Shown one piece after another: positions 1 to 8,342 of a DNA stretch of 64,000 bases. Below the pieces are notes generated by a model. It had not been told where the DNA came from, did not search any database, and saw only the letters and a list, made by a program, of their open reading frames with translations. The translations under genes were made by a program, and so were the position numbers. Numbering within the stretch: the stretch's first letter is position 1; each line of letters starts with the position of its first letter. Source of the DNA: an uncultured Roseibium sp. (GTDB lineage: Bacteria; Pseudomonadota; Alphaproteobacteria; Rhizobiales; Stappiaceae); contig NZ_CANMFD010000002.1 of the NCBI RefSeq assembly GCF_947496995.1, positions 868,001 through 932,000 of the forward strand. Direction: 5' to 3'.

Positions 1-851
1 TCAACCTGCAGAAAGCCGTTGTGAAGCCAGTAGTTGGCCATCGTCTGCGTGCCATGCGCGCAGCGGGACTGGGCGATTTCGTTTTCATGGTGCGGGAAAA
101 TCAGGTCCAGCCCACCGCCGTGAATGTCGAACACCTTGCCGAGATGGTGCTCGCTCATGACGGAACACTCGATATGCCAGCCCGGGCGTCCGCGGCCCCA
201 GGGGCTTTCCCAGCCCGGCTCGTCTCCCGAAGACTGTTTCCAGAGGACAAAATCGCCGGGATTTTTCTTGTGTTCATCGACGGCGATACGCGCACCCGCC
301 AACTGCTCGTCCAGCTTGCGTCTGGAAAGCCCGCCATAGTCCGGCATGGACGCCGTATCGAAGAGCACCTCTCCGCCCGCTTCATAGGCGTGACCCTTTT
401 CGATAAGCACCGCGATCATCTCGATCATGCCGTCGATATGGCCGGTTGCCCGCGGTTCGAAACTCGGCTCCAGAACGCCGAGCGCGGCGATATCCTTGTG
501 GAACTGGTCGGCGGTTTTCTTCGTGACCCTGGCGATGGCCTCGTTCAGCGGCAGATCCGGGAAATCCCTGAGCGCCCGTGCGTTGATCTTGTCGTCAACG
601 TCGGTGATGTTGCGCACATAGGTGACATGGTCCGCGCCGTAGAGATGCCGCAGCAGGCGGAACAGAACGTCGAAGACGATGACGGGCCGCGCATTGCCGA
701 TATGCGCGAAGTCGTAGACAGTCGGCCCGCAGACATAAAGACGCACGTTTTCATCATCGATCGCCCGGAAGTCTTCCTTGTGGCGCGTCAATGTGTTGGT
801 GAGCTTCAAACCCTTGAAGGTGCCGGTTTGCCCGGTCTCGGCGGCGCTCAT
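1..851 (-). CDS. cysS: cysteinyl-tRNA synthetase, N-terminal part (runs off the left edge)
   Basis: Translating the complement from the ATG at 851 gives an open frame that reaches base 1 without a stop, so about 283 N-terminal residues are present and the C-terminus lies outside the window. It is a class I aminoacyl-tRNA synthetase that charges tRNA-Cys in the cytosol. The zinc/active-site segment VCGPTVYD is followed directly by the HIGH-type signature AHIGNARP. Further on, GWHIECSVM and [11 protein letters not shown], both hallmarks of CysRS, are present. The KMSKS loop and anticodon domain would lie to the left. No other gene on either strand explains this stretch. Confidence 0.95.
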   Translation of the reverse strand, partial: MSAAETGQTGTFKGLKLTNTLTRHKEDFRAIDDENVRLYVCGPTVYDFAHIGNARPVIVFDVLFRLLRHLYGADHVTYVRNITDVDDKINARALRDFPDLPLNEAIARVTKKTADQFHKDIAALGVLEPSFEPRATGHIDGMIEMIAVLIEKGHAYEAGGEVLFDTASMPDYGGLSRRKLDEQLAGARIAVDEHKKNPGDFVLWKQSSGDEPGWESPWGRGRPGWHIECSVMSEHHLGKVFDIHGGGLDLIFPHHENEIAQSRCAHGTQTMANYWLHNGFLQV

Positions 852-1090
852 GTCAAACGGTCTCCTGGCCGGCTGGCCGGGCGGTCCGTCTCAGGGGAAA
901 TCATGCCATGAGGGATCGGCCACAGCCAGCGGTGTCGCTAGCTGCAAATAATGGTGATCGAAATGATGTTCCGTGTGGCCGTCATCATGGCGGCTTTATG
1001 GACCGGAAGACGGAAGCCGGTCAAGACCGCAATTGCCGGCAAATGCTGAAAGCCGCCAACGCGGCGTTGGCGGGCGGCACGACTTAGACC

Positions 1091-1386
1091 AGAGCACTTT
1101 CCGATCATATTGAATCATTTGATCGAGACGAAATTGGTCCCTGGCGAGGCGGATTGGGCGTAGCGGTGTTGCCCACCTCAAGCGCAATCCAACGATGCCA
1201 GGGACCAATTTCGTCCGACCCCGACAGCTGTTTTTCAATTACTTCTTCTTGCGTTGGGTGGCTTGAAACGGCCCATCTGCAGCGTTGCGCCGCTTGCACG
1301 ATGCACCGCATCGCGCTTCACGGCGCGCCTTTCGGAGTGAGCCGTTTCAAGCCATCAAATGGTTCAATATGATCGGAAAGTGCTCT
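1091..1386. repeat. 296-bp non-autonomous inverted-repeat element (MITE-like)
   Basis: The stretch between cysS and the L,D-transpeptidase gene (852-1422) holds no gene but does hold this element. Its ends are near-perfect terminal inverted repeats of about 34 bases beginning AGAGCACTTTCCGATCATAT (1091-1124 and 1352-1386). Two further inverted pairs are nested inside: GACGAAATTGGTCCCTGG (1128-1145) against its complement at 1198-1215, and GCTTGAAACGGC (1261-1272) against its complement at 1341-1352. No transposase is encoded. The internal core around 1280-1300 is also found at about 59520-59550. The open frame of the next gene extends leftward through this element, but that extension is not coding. 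Confidence 0.75.
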
Positions 1387-1422
1387 AGTCTTCTGCGCGT
1401 GGGAATCAGAGGGGGCTTTCCC

Positions 1423-3093
1423 GTGAAATGCATTCGTTCGTTTCGTTCTTTATCTTCTGCTTTGCTGTTGATGTGCGTTGTGGCGCTGCCGCCGGCGCTG
1501 TCCACCGGTTTTGTGCAGGCACAGTCGGCGTCGCCCGAGGCTTCGGGTACCGAAACGGCTCCGCCACCGGCTGCCGGTGAGCCGCAAACGCCGATCGCGG
1601 AAGCCATTCAGATCGCCATATCCACGGATATCCCGGACGGGCTGGCGCGTTACTACGGCAACAGGGCTTTTGCCCCTGTGTGGTTCGACAAGAACGGCTT
1701 GAGCGAAAAGGCGCATCTGGTGATTGCCGCGATGGCCGCAGCCAACGACCATGCGCTCAATCCGAACAACTACGGCCCACTGGAGCTGGTTCAATTGTCG
1801 GAGACGGCACGCACACCCGAGGAGTGGGCCCAGTTCGATCTTCAGCTATCCAATCAGTTCCTGCGCTACGCGACCCACCTGTCCTCCGGCCGTGTGCAGC
1901 CCAACAGGGTCAACCAGGCGCTTAATGTGTTTCCGGACAGACCCGAGCCGGAAGAGCTGTTTGAAACGGCGGAAAATGCTGTCGATTTCAGTGCGTTTCT
2001 TGAAACCCTTGCTCCCCGTTCCGACAATTACGCCAGGCTGAAGCGGCGACTGGCCCAATACAGGAAAAAGGCCGCGGAAGGCGGGTTCACGACGGTGCCT
2101 GACGGCGAAGTACTGAAGCCCGGCATGAGCGACCCGCGTGTCGCGGTGCTGCGCACCCGGCTGATCGAAGAGGATATTCCGGGCGCCGGAGATCACAGCG
2201 GTGAGGTTTATGACGGCGCGCTGGTCGAGGCGGTGAAGGTTTTTCAGGACTATCACGGCCTGGAGATGGACGGTGTCATCGGCAAGAACACGCTGGAGCG
2301 CATCAATATTCCCATCCAGGAAAAGCTCATCCAGATGGAGCTCAACATGGAGCGGCGGCGCTGGATGCGGGACGATCTCGGCGACTTCTATGTCTTCGTC
2401 AATCTTGCCGACCAGAACCTGAAAGTGGTGCGCGACGATCAGACCGTCCACACGACGCGGGTCGTCGTCGGCAAGCCTTATCATGCGACGCCGGTGTTTT
2501 CCGACCGAATGGAATATGTGGAGATCAACCCCTACTGGAACGTGCCCTACTCCATTGCGACGAAGGAATATCTTCCGAAGCTGAAGAAAAACCCGTCCGC
2601 ACTGAGCTCACAGAACATCCGGATCTTCGAAAACGACCGGGAGGTTCCAGCCACCCAGGTCGCCTGGAACAGCTATTCGGGTGGCAATTTCCCCTTCCGG
2701 CTGCGCCAGGACCCGGGCAAGGGCAATGCGCTTGGCCGCGTCAAGTTCATGTTTCCCAACAAGTTCAACATCTACATCCACGACACGCCGTCGAAATCGC
2801 TGTTCTCACGCTCCGAACGGGCGTTCAGCCACGGCTGCATAAGGGTTTCCGATCCCTTCGCGCTTGCCGATGTCCTGCTGCAGGACATCGACTCAACGCC
2901 CGGCCACTGGGAACAGGTGCGCGACAGCGGAGAGCGACGGGTCGTCACGCTGCAAAGTCCTATCGAGGTTCACCTGACCTATCTGACCGCCTGGATGAAC
3001 AAGGACGGGTCCACCCATTTCAGAAAGGACATCTACGGACGTGACGAAGTCCTGCTGGAAGCGCTCAGAACGGCCATGACGCAGAACCTATGA
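1423..3093 (+). CDS. L,D-transpeptidase, YcbB/LdtD type
   Basis: Predicted secreted or periplasmic enzyme that makes 3-3 cross-links in peptidoglycan or attaches proteins to it. From the GTG at 1423 the protein has 556 residues. A basic start and hydrophobic segment ending near VQAQS form a signal peptide. A scaffold domain follows (about residues 50-200), then a peptidoglycan-binding type 1 domain (about 225-290) and a YkuD catalytic domain (about 325-490). The catalytic motif is SHGCIRV with the nucleophile at Cys472. The frame is open back to 1285, but that part lies inside a repeat element. The GTG is preceded by an AGAGGGGG ribosome-binding site and starts the signal peptide. Convincing family member; exact cross-linking role inferred. 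Confidence 0.92.
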   Translation: MKCIRSFRSLSSALLLMCVVALPPALSTGFVQAQSASPEASGTETAPPPAAGEPQTPIAEAIQIAISTDIPDGLARYYGNRAFAPVWFDKNGLSEKAHLVIAAMAAANDHALNPNNYGPLELVQLSETARTPEEWAQFDLQLSNQFLRYATHLSSGRVQPNRVNQALNVFPDRPEPEELFETAENAVDFSAFLETLAPRSDNYARLKRRLAQYRKKAAEGGFTTVPDGEVLKPGMSDPRVAVLRTRLIEEDIPGAGDHSGEVYDGALVEAVKVFQDYHGLEMDGVIGKNTLERINIPIQEKLIQMELNMERRRWMRDDLGDFYVFVNLADQNLKVVRDDQTVHTTRVVVGKPYHATPVFSDRMEYVEINPYWNVPYSIATKEYLPKLKKNPSALSSQNIRIFENDREVPATQVAWNSYSGGNFPFRLRQDPGKGNALGRVKFMFPNKFNIYIHDTPSKSLFSRSERAFSHGCIRVSDPFALADVLLQDIDSTPGHWEQVRDSGERRVVTLQSPIEVHLTYLTAWMNKDGSTHFRKDIYGRDEVLLEALRTAMTQNL

Positions 3094-3234
3094 CGACATC
3101 AACACACTGATTACAATAACGTTTTCAGTTTGTTTAGATAACTGAACGCTAGCTGAACGGGCCACTCAGCATGGGTTCAAGGCGGCGCCGGTAATCTCCG
3201 GGCAATCGAAACGGATTGCCTTCAGGAGACGACC

Positions 3235-3423
3235 ATGTTGAACCGCCTTTTTGTCCTCATCTTCCTCGCCATCGTACTGGCAGGACCGTTTGCGGCCATC
3301 ATCGTCATCACCGACGGCACCAAGGCTTTCGGCCAGGAAATGCAGCAGAAAAGCATGTGCCTTATGTCCGGAACCGGCTGCGGCAACGGAAACATCATTG
3401 TCACGGCAGCGAGCCGCATATAA
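3235..3423 (+). CDS. small single-pass membrane protein, 62 aa
   Basis: A 62-residue protein with one N-terminal hydrophobic segment (about residues 4-26) and a short tail with two cysteines (CLMSGTGC). The ATG at 3235 follows an AGGAG site at a good distance. I do not recognise a family. The hydrophobic segment could be an uncleaved anchor or a signal peptide ending near the AFG sequence, which would leave a small periplasmic peptide of about 30 residues. It sits alone between the L,D-transpeptidase gene and an ArsR-type regulator. Confidence 0.5.
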   Translation: MLNRLFVLIFLAIVLAGPFAAIIVITDGTKAFGQEMQQKSMCLMSGTGCGNGNIIVTAASRI

Positions 3424-3434
3424 AAGCAACGGAA

Positions 3435-3486
3435 GATCAACTTCTCCACTTTCATACAAAGTGGTGTGAAAGCTGAAAAGTTGATC
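3435..3486. promoter_or_regulatory. dyad upstream of the ArsR-family gene
   Basis: GATCAACTT at 3435-3443 is matched by AAGTTGATC at 3478-3486, with a partly pairing interior (CACTTTCA against TGAAAG). The dyad lies about 110 bases before the start of the ArsR-family gene. It could be an operator for that autoregulated repressor or a transcript hairpin, and there is no T-run to make it a clear terminator. Confidence 0.35.
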
Positions 3487-3596
3487 GGGTTTGAAGCGTT
3501 CAGGCATCTTGTCCGCCATTATCGGACCGCAGGATGCTCCGGGGCGGGACAGGTCTCCTGCTTGCAGTTATCCGGCATGTTTGGCAAGGTTGCTCG

Positions 3597-3938
3597 ATGG
3601 ACTATGATCTACTTGAAGAGAAGGCGGAATCCGCTGCGGAGTTCCTGAAGATGATGGCGTCCGCGCCGCGCCTTCTCCTGATGTGCCTCGTTCTGGAAGA
3701 AGAGCGCAGCGTCGGTGAACTTGCCGAAAAGACGGGCCTGCGCATGCCGACGGTTTCCCAGCAGCTCGCTCTGCTACGCGCTCAGGGACTGGTCACCACC
3801 CGCCGGGAAGGCACCACCATCTACTACAGGCTTGCCAGCGAACCGGTCAAAGACATCATGGCGATGCTCTACAAGCATTTCTGCGCCGGCTCGGACCTGC
3901 CCGTCAGCAAACATCTGGAAAGCCTGGAAGCGAAGTGA
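3597..3938 (+). CDS. ArsR-family repressor, SqrR/BigR-like
   Basis: A 113-residue winged-helix DNA-binding repressor. The helix-turn-helix runs through VGELAEKTGLRMPTVSQQLA (about 39-58) and the wing through TTRREGTTIYYRL. Metal-binding ArsR motifs are absent. Cys30 (LLLMC) and Cys96 (YKHFC) are 66 residues apart, the same spacing as Cys41 and Cys107 of SqrR, which form a polysulfide bridge in response to reactive sulfur species. That makes persulfide or hydrogen sulfide sensing the leading inference. No sulfide:quinone oxidoreductase, persulfide dioxygenase or rhodanese lies beside it. The ATG at 3597 gives a standard-length product; an upstream in-frame start at 3534 would add residues unlike the family. 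Confidence 0.85.
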   Translation: MDYDLLEEKAESAAEFLKMMASAPRLLLMCLVLEEERSVGELAEKTGLRMPTVSQQLALLRAQGLVTTRREGTTIYYRLASEPVKDIMAMLYKHFCAGSDLPVSKHLESLEAK

Positions 3939-3969
3939 TCCGCGCCGCGAGGCGAGCGCGCCGCTCGCC

Positions 3970-4485
3970 TCAATCCGTGAGAAAATCACCGCATTTCGGC
4001 GGCACCTGGTCGCCCCAGGGCATCAGCGGAACGGTCGAAGTCGAGTTTTTCGGGCTGCCCTCGATCAGCTTGTCGGAATAGACCAGATAGACCAGCACGT
4101 TGCGCTTGATGTCGCAGCCACGCACGATCCGCATTTTCTTGAAGACAAAGGAGCGGCGCTGGCGGAACATTTCCTCGCCCTGCTCGAACTTTTCCTTGAT
4201 GGTCACCGGCCCCACCTGTCTGCAGGCGAGTGAGACGTCGGAGACTTCTTCGGCAACGCCCAGCCAGCCGGAAACACCGCCCTTTTCAGGAACCGTGAAG
4301 TGGCAGGAGACACCTTCGACGACCGGGTCGTCGATTGCGTAGGTGGCCAGCTTGTGGTCGGGCGTCAGGAATTTCCAGACGGTCGATTTCTTGAAGATCA
4401 GATCGGGTTCGTCAGCAGCAAAAGATGCTCCTGCTCCCTGAACGCACAGGACAAGGGCGACAGCGATTGCGGTCAGGAAACGCAT
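3970..4485 (-). CDS. creA: CreA family protein
   Basis: A 171-residue exported protein of the CreA family (function unknown; E. coli CreA lies beside the CreBC regulators, but none are here). A signal peptide with hydrophobic core and cleavage after ASFA precedes the conserved domain, which includes FKKSTVWKFLTPDHKLATYA, the VEGVSCHFT segment and RRSFVFKKMRIVRGCD. The ATG at 4485 follows a GGAGGT site 6 bases away. An in-frame start ten codons upstream lacks such a site. It runs convergently towards the ArsR gene, 31 bases away. Confidence 0.9.
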   Translation of the reverse strand: MRFLTAIAVALVLCVQGAGASFAADEPDLIFKKSTVWKFLTPDHKLATYAIDDPVVEGVSCHFTVPEKGGVSGWLGVAEEVSDVSLACRQVGPVTIKEKFEQGEEMFRQRRSFVFKKMRIVRGCDIKRNVLVYLVYSDKLIEGSPKNSTSTVPLMPWGDQVPPKCGDFLTD

Positions 4486-4555
4486 TTGGACCTCCGGGTG
4501 TGAATCGAGTGACATGTGGGGTTCGCTCTCGGGCGATCAAGCAACCCTGTCAAAT

Positions 4556-4586
4556 AAATCAAAACGCGCGCCGAAACGGCGCGCGC
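4556..4586 (-). terminator. rho-independent terminator of the MBL-fold gene
   Basis: Read on the minus strand, a perfect 9-bp stem (CGCGCGCCG paired with CGGCGCGCG, loop TTT) is followed by TTTTGATTTATTT. It lies 35 bases after the stop codon of the MBL-fold gene. Confidence 0.75.
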
Positions 4587-4620
4587 AGGAAAAATCGCAA
4601 AAGACAGGGCCAACAGTCTG

Positions 4621-5868
4621 TCAGCGGGCGTTCTCCAGAACCTTTTCCGGGCCCGCCTCTTCCGTATCTTCGGACCTGGCGGCTTCGCCATCCTCATCTT
4701 CCGTTCCGGTGACGTCGTCTGCGGACAGATCCGGATCCCCGTCTTCTTCCGTCTGTTCGAGGGACGCAGCGAAATCGCTGTCGGCGACAAGCTCCGGCTT
4801 GCCGTCTTCGCCGGCAGCTTCAGGCCCGGTTTCCTGCGCGTCCAGGTCGGAGGCCTGCCCGGAAGCTGTGTCCGTGGCCGTTTCAACAGCCTCATCGGCG
4901 GGGTCGGAAATGGACGAAAGGTCCCCCAGGGCATCTTCCAGATCCGCCAGGCGCTCGCGCGTCCACACCTGGGGCTGGTCCAGTCCAAGCGCTTCGTCAT
5001 AGGCCCGGGCCAGGCTCAGGGGCAGATTGAAATCAAAACCGGTCATGGTTCCGAATTGCGGTTCCAGTGCATCCCTGACAGCAAGAAAGGTATCCCTCAG
5101 GCCGAGGCTCTGGACGACGCAGGCGGAGGCGGCATCGTGCAGGGTTGTGACGAATTCGCGTGTCGTCTCGATGGCCTGGGTAACGGAGGACGCGCCAATA
5201 GCCGGGCGTCCCCGTCCGGGCATGAGGGCAGCGGGCCGGAAGGCGGATACACGGTCGAGTGCACGCGGCCAATCGGCCAGATGCGCATCGCCGCAGTAAG
5301 GCACCGCAGATTTCTGCACCAGATCGCCGGCGAACAGGACCGCCCGGTCCGGCACCCAGACCACGAGATCACCCATTGTGTGTCCACGACCGAGATGCAT
5401 CAGCCGAACGTCCAGTCCACCGAGATCGATCGTCATCGAGGACGCAATCGTCATCGTCGGTCCGACGATACCGGCATTTTCGGGCAGTCCCGCAAACAGA
5501 TCCGGCAGGCGCTGCCTGGAAACGCGGATCTCTTCCTTGCCGCGGGTGTCCATCATTCGCCGGGTCAGATCCGAGGCGATAATCTCTCCCGGATCAAACG
5601 TCATTGCGCCAAGACAACCGTCTGAATGGAAATGAGTCAGAACCACCTGTTTGACGGGCTTGTCCGTCATGTCGCGAATTTTCTTTAGAACCTTTTGCGC
5701 CTGTTGGGGCGTCGCCTGAGCATCAACGACCAGCACCGCTTTATCGCCGATGATCACACCGGTATTGGAACATCCGTCTGCGCTGTAGGCATAACAACCG
5801 CGCCCGAGTTCCTCGAACCGCTCGTTTTCGCCAGGTGCGCCACCGGACTTGTTCGCGTTCTTTGTCAT
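4621..5868 (-). CDS. MBL-fold metallohydrolase with long acidic C-terminal tail
   Basis: 415 residues. Residues about 20-240 form a metallo-beta-lactamase fold: a substrate-cradling start around GCSNTGVIIGD, the metal loop THFHSDG in place of HxHxDH, and later a GHTMGD histidine motif and VLFAGDLV aspartate motif. The first metal motif is therefore incomplete, a variation also known in MBL proteins encoded near MarR regulators of aromatic metabolism. From about residue 310 the sequence becomes a low-complexity, strongly acidic tail (Glu/Asp/Ala/Gly) to the C-terminus, probably disordered. The gene is divergent from a MarR regulator, which likely controls it. Substrate unknown. Confidence 0.8.
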   Translation of the reverse strand: MTKNANKSGGAPGENERFEELGRGCYAYSADGCSNTGVIIGDKAVLVVDAQATPQQAQKVLKKIRDMTDKPVKQVVLTHFHSDGCLGAMTFDPGEIIASDLTRRMMDTRGKEEIRVSRQRLPDLFAGLPENAGIVGPTMTIASSMTIDLGGLDVRLMHLGRGHTMGDLVVWVPDRAVLFAGDLVQKSAVPYCGDAHLADWPRALDRVSAFRPAALMPGRGRPAIGASSVTQAIETTREFVTTLHDAASACVVQSLGLRDTFLAVRDALEPQFGTMTGFDFNLPLSLARAYDEALGLDQPQVWTRERLADLEDALGDLSSISDPADEAVETATDTASGQASDLDAQETGPEAAGEDGKPELVADSDFAASLEQTEEDGDPDLSADDVTGTEDEDGEAARSEDTEEAGPEKVLENAR

Positions 5869-5997
5869 AGAGGTCTCGCTTTTCTACCGGCTGACGGTCT
5901 GCTTTCTCTTGTTTTTCATCCGGAAAAACGCCTTTTACCGTTGACTACAGCGTCTCAGTTTCGATCCCCGATTCGCAAACTTTCATTTCCCAATTCC

Positions 5998-6035
5998 TTA
6001 ACTAATCCTTTCTTATCAACAGATAGGTTAGCTAA
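5998..6035. promoter_or_regulatory. candidate MarR operator in the divergent intergenic region
   Basis: The 387-base gap 5869-6255 holds no gene and is AT-rich compared with its surroundings. Within it, TTAACTAATCCT (5998-6009) faces TAGGTTAGCTAA (6024-6035) as an imperfect inverted repeat, the shape of a MarR-family binding site, between the MBL-fold gene and the MarR gene. Promoters for both genes presumably lie here. Confidence 0.4.
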
Positions 6036-6255
6036 TGTCGTAGCTTTTCGACTATATGCGCCCAAGCTCTCCCTCAACCTTGCTTGCGTTATCGTGTTTT
6101 TTTCGAAGCAGCTCAGGTTGTCTTTTCCGATTTTTTCAGTTGGCTATACTTGCTAGAAAGAGATCATGGCCGGATGACGGCAACTTTATCTGCCGGCTCC
6201 GACGCGCGCCGGGTGTGACAGCGCAAAACCGAATTTTCGAGGCAGCTTCCAACCC

Positions 6256-6768
6256 ATGTCCGACGATCTCCTTCCCCCCCTCGACGAGACCGGTGACGCG
6301 GACGACCTCCGGCAGGTTCTGAAGCTCAACAGGTTCCTGCCCTACCGGCTCAACCATCTTGCGGAGACCGTCAGCCGCTCGTTTTCGAAAATCTATGCGG
6401 GCAAATATGGCATCGGCGTTCCCGAATGGCGGGTGGTCGCCACCCTCGGTGAACATCACGCCATGACCGCCCGCGACATCAGCCAGGCGACTGCCATGCA
6501 CAAGACCAAGGTAAGCCGTGCGGTGGCCGCGCTGGAGCAGCGCAGGCTGATCGTGCGCGGCCGGAACCCGGACGACCAGCGCGAGCAGATGCTAAAGCTC
6601 AGCCCCGAGGGCTGCAGCATGTATGAGGAACTGATCCCGGAGGCGCTTGCCTATTCCGCAAGGCTGCAGGAAGCGCTCACGGAGGAGCAGAAAGTGCTGC
6701 TTGACGACATCTTCGAGCGCTTGCTCACCGCTGCAAGTTCCGCTGCGCCCCAGAATACGGATACATGA
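6256..6768 (+). CDS. MarR-family transcriptional regulator
   Basis: A 170-residue winged-helix regulator. After a short acidic N-terminus, the dimerisation helices surround residues 20-55. The DNA-binding domain includes MTARDISQATAMHKTKVSR and a wing with NPDDQREQML (about 75-125), then a C-terminal helix. The ATG at 6256 has only a weak ribosome-binding site, but it gives a normal family length. It is transcribed away from the MBL-fold gene and probably represses both, with an aromatic or related ligand by analogy with similar pairs. Confidence 0.9.
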   Translation: MSDDLLPPLDETGDADDLRQVLKLNRFLPYRLNHLAETVSRSFSKIYAGKYGIGVPEWRVVATLGEHHAMTARDISQATAMHKTKVSRAVAALEQRRLIVRGRNPDDQREQMLKLSPEGCSMYEELIPEALAYSARLQEALTEEQKVLLDDIFERLLTAASSAAPQNTDT

Positions 6769-6773
6769 AATTC

Positions 6774-6794
6774 CGCTTTCAGGTCGTTCGGAAA
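6774..6794. repeat. fragment of the repeat family seen at 16639-16904
   Basis: GCTTTCAGGTCGTTCGGAAA here differs by one base from the sequence at 16662-16681 inside the larger inverted-repeat element. It directly follows the MarR stop codon, so it may be a degraded copy. Confidence 0.35.
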
Positions 6795-6980
6795 GAAACT
6801 GATCCCCGCGTTGAGAAACCTTGAAAACCCTACGCTCTGCCGGACGCCGGTATTAACCTAACGTCAGAGCTTTCGTTGCTATAGGTAGGGGCAGCAGCAA
6901 TAGTGAAGCTGGCGTCCCGGATGAGTTTTCGAATGTCGGAACCGGTCCGGTGCAAGGCAGTACGCTGCAGGGGAAGGGTT

Positions 6981-8342
6981 ATGTGGTTTCGCAGCACCGC
7001 CAGGTCTGATGATTTCGTGCGCGCCATTGTCGTGTGCGCGGCAGTCCTGTTGCCCCTGAACGCAGCCGCCGCAGCCAGCTGTTCCGCTTTGAAGGCCGAA
7101 TTGCGCCAGCTGGAGTCCGGTTCAGGCTCACCCGCCGCGCAAAAATGGACCTCCGCAAAAAGTCAGCAGCAAAAGGCGATTGCGGCGGCGGAGCGTGATG
7201 CCGGATATTTCGGCTGCGCCAGCGCGGCCTCTCCCAACTGCCAGAGCCTCAACGGCAAGATCCGGCGCATGAAGTCCAATCTGGCCGCGATCGAGCGTCA
7301 GCTCGCCAAGGCTGGCGGCGGTTCTTCGGGCAATGCCAGGCGGCTGAAACAGGTGCGCTCGCAACTTGCCAGACAGAATTGCAACGCGCCTGCCGCCCGC
7401 CAGGCAAAGACCGGGCAAGACGGCACCCAGGAGAAACCGCGTTCCCTGCTGTCGCGCCTGTTCAATCCCGGCTCGCAGACGGAGCAACGCTCACAAGCGG
7501 ATGTGAACCTTGCTTCTGCCAAATCAGGGGACAGGGAAATTGCAGCCGTTCGGGCGCGGAAGAACAGTGCGGCCTCGCGCGTGCGTCTTCCTTCAGGTGG
7601 CACCTTTCGCACCCTTTGCGTGCGCACCTGCGACGGCTATTTTTTCCCGTTGAGCTTTTCGACCGGCAAAAACCAGTTCGCCTATGACGAGGCCCGCTGT
7701 TCGGAAATCTGCCCGGCCGCGCAGACGGAGCTTTACGTCTACCGCAACCCGGGAGGTGACCAGGCGCAGATGACATCTCTGGCCGGGGCGCTCTATTCGG
7801 AACAACCCTTCGCGGACCGCTACAAAACGGAATTCGTGGAAGGCTGCAGCTGCCGGCCGACGCGTCAGTCCAAAATGCGTTCAGACTGGACGGAGCTGAC
7901 CTCGGGATCCGGCAACCGCGTGTTCTTTTCCGATATCAGCGCCGGACTACCGAGGAGAACGCTGCAGCCGAGCCGCGGTGGAACATTCGATGAGACCGGC
8001 GAAACGCCCTCGCCCCTGGCGCGGCCACCGCTGCGAAGAGCGCAATTGCCGCCTCACGAGGACCCGGACACCCTGATCAATCTGGAAAAGGGGTTTGACG
8101 TGACCGTTCCGCTGCGCCAGGCAGCCGCAAGACTGTCTTCCGATCAGAACCAGCCCGGTATTGAGCCGGAAACCGTGAACGGATTGCCGCTGCTGTCCGT
8201 GCGGGCGTCGCCGGGAGACACTCCTGCAATGGATTCGCCCCTGGCTCCGGTTTTCAAGAGCAACGACACCGGGTTTCGCCCGGCCCCTGCCGACAAGGCG
8301 TCCGTCAGGGTAGTCGGTCCAGAATATTTTGTCGCCCAATGA
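6981..8342 (+). CDS. DUF2865 domain protein, exported
   Basis: From the ATG at 6981 (preceded by GGGGAAGGG) the product has 453 residues. It starts with a signal peptide whose hydrophobic core is [18 protein letters not shown] helical, glutamine- and lysine-rich segment follows (about 35-160). A cysteine-rich DUF2865 core (about 200-320) contains [23 protein letters not shown], a YVYRNPGGD segment and EGCSCRP. The tail is low-complexity and proline-rich. The family is common in Hyphomicrobiales and has no known function; the paired cysteines suggest a disulfide-stabilised periplasmic or envelope protein. Its 3' end overlaps the convergent gltX by 38 bases. Confidence 0.85.
   Translation: MWFRSTARSDDFVRAIVVCAAVLLPLNAAAAASCSALKAELRQLESGSGSPAAQKWTSAKSQQQKAIAAAERDAGYFGCASAASPNCQSLNGKIRRMKSNLAAIERQLAKAGGGSSGNARRLKQVRSQLARQNCNAPAARQAKTGQDGTQEKPRSLLSRLFNPGSQTEQRSQADVNLASAKSGDREIAAVRARKNSAASRVRLPSGGTFRTLCVRTCDGYFFPLSFSTGKNQFAYDEARCSEICPAAQTELYVYRNPGGDQAQMTSLAGALYSEQPFADRYKTEFVEGCSCRPTRQSKMRSDWTELTSGSGNRVFFSDISAGLPRRTLQPSRGGTFDETGETPSPLARPPLRRAQLPPHEDPDTLINLEKGFDVTVPLRQAAARLSSDQNQPGIEPETVNGLPLLSVRASPGDTPAMDSPLAPVFKSNDTGFRPAPADKASVRVVGPEYFVAQ

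Noticed and set aside
21..911. Long plus-strand open frame of 296 residues at the left edge
   Set aside because: It is antisense to the clear cysS coding sequence, and its translation looks like no protein family.
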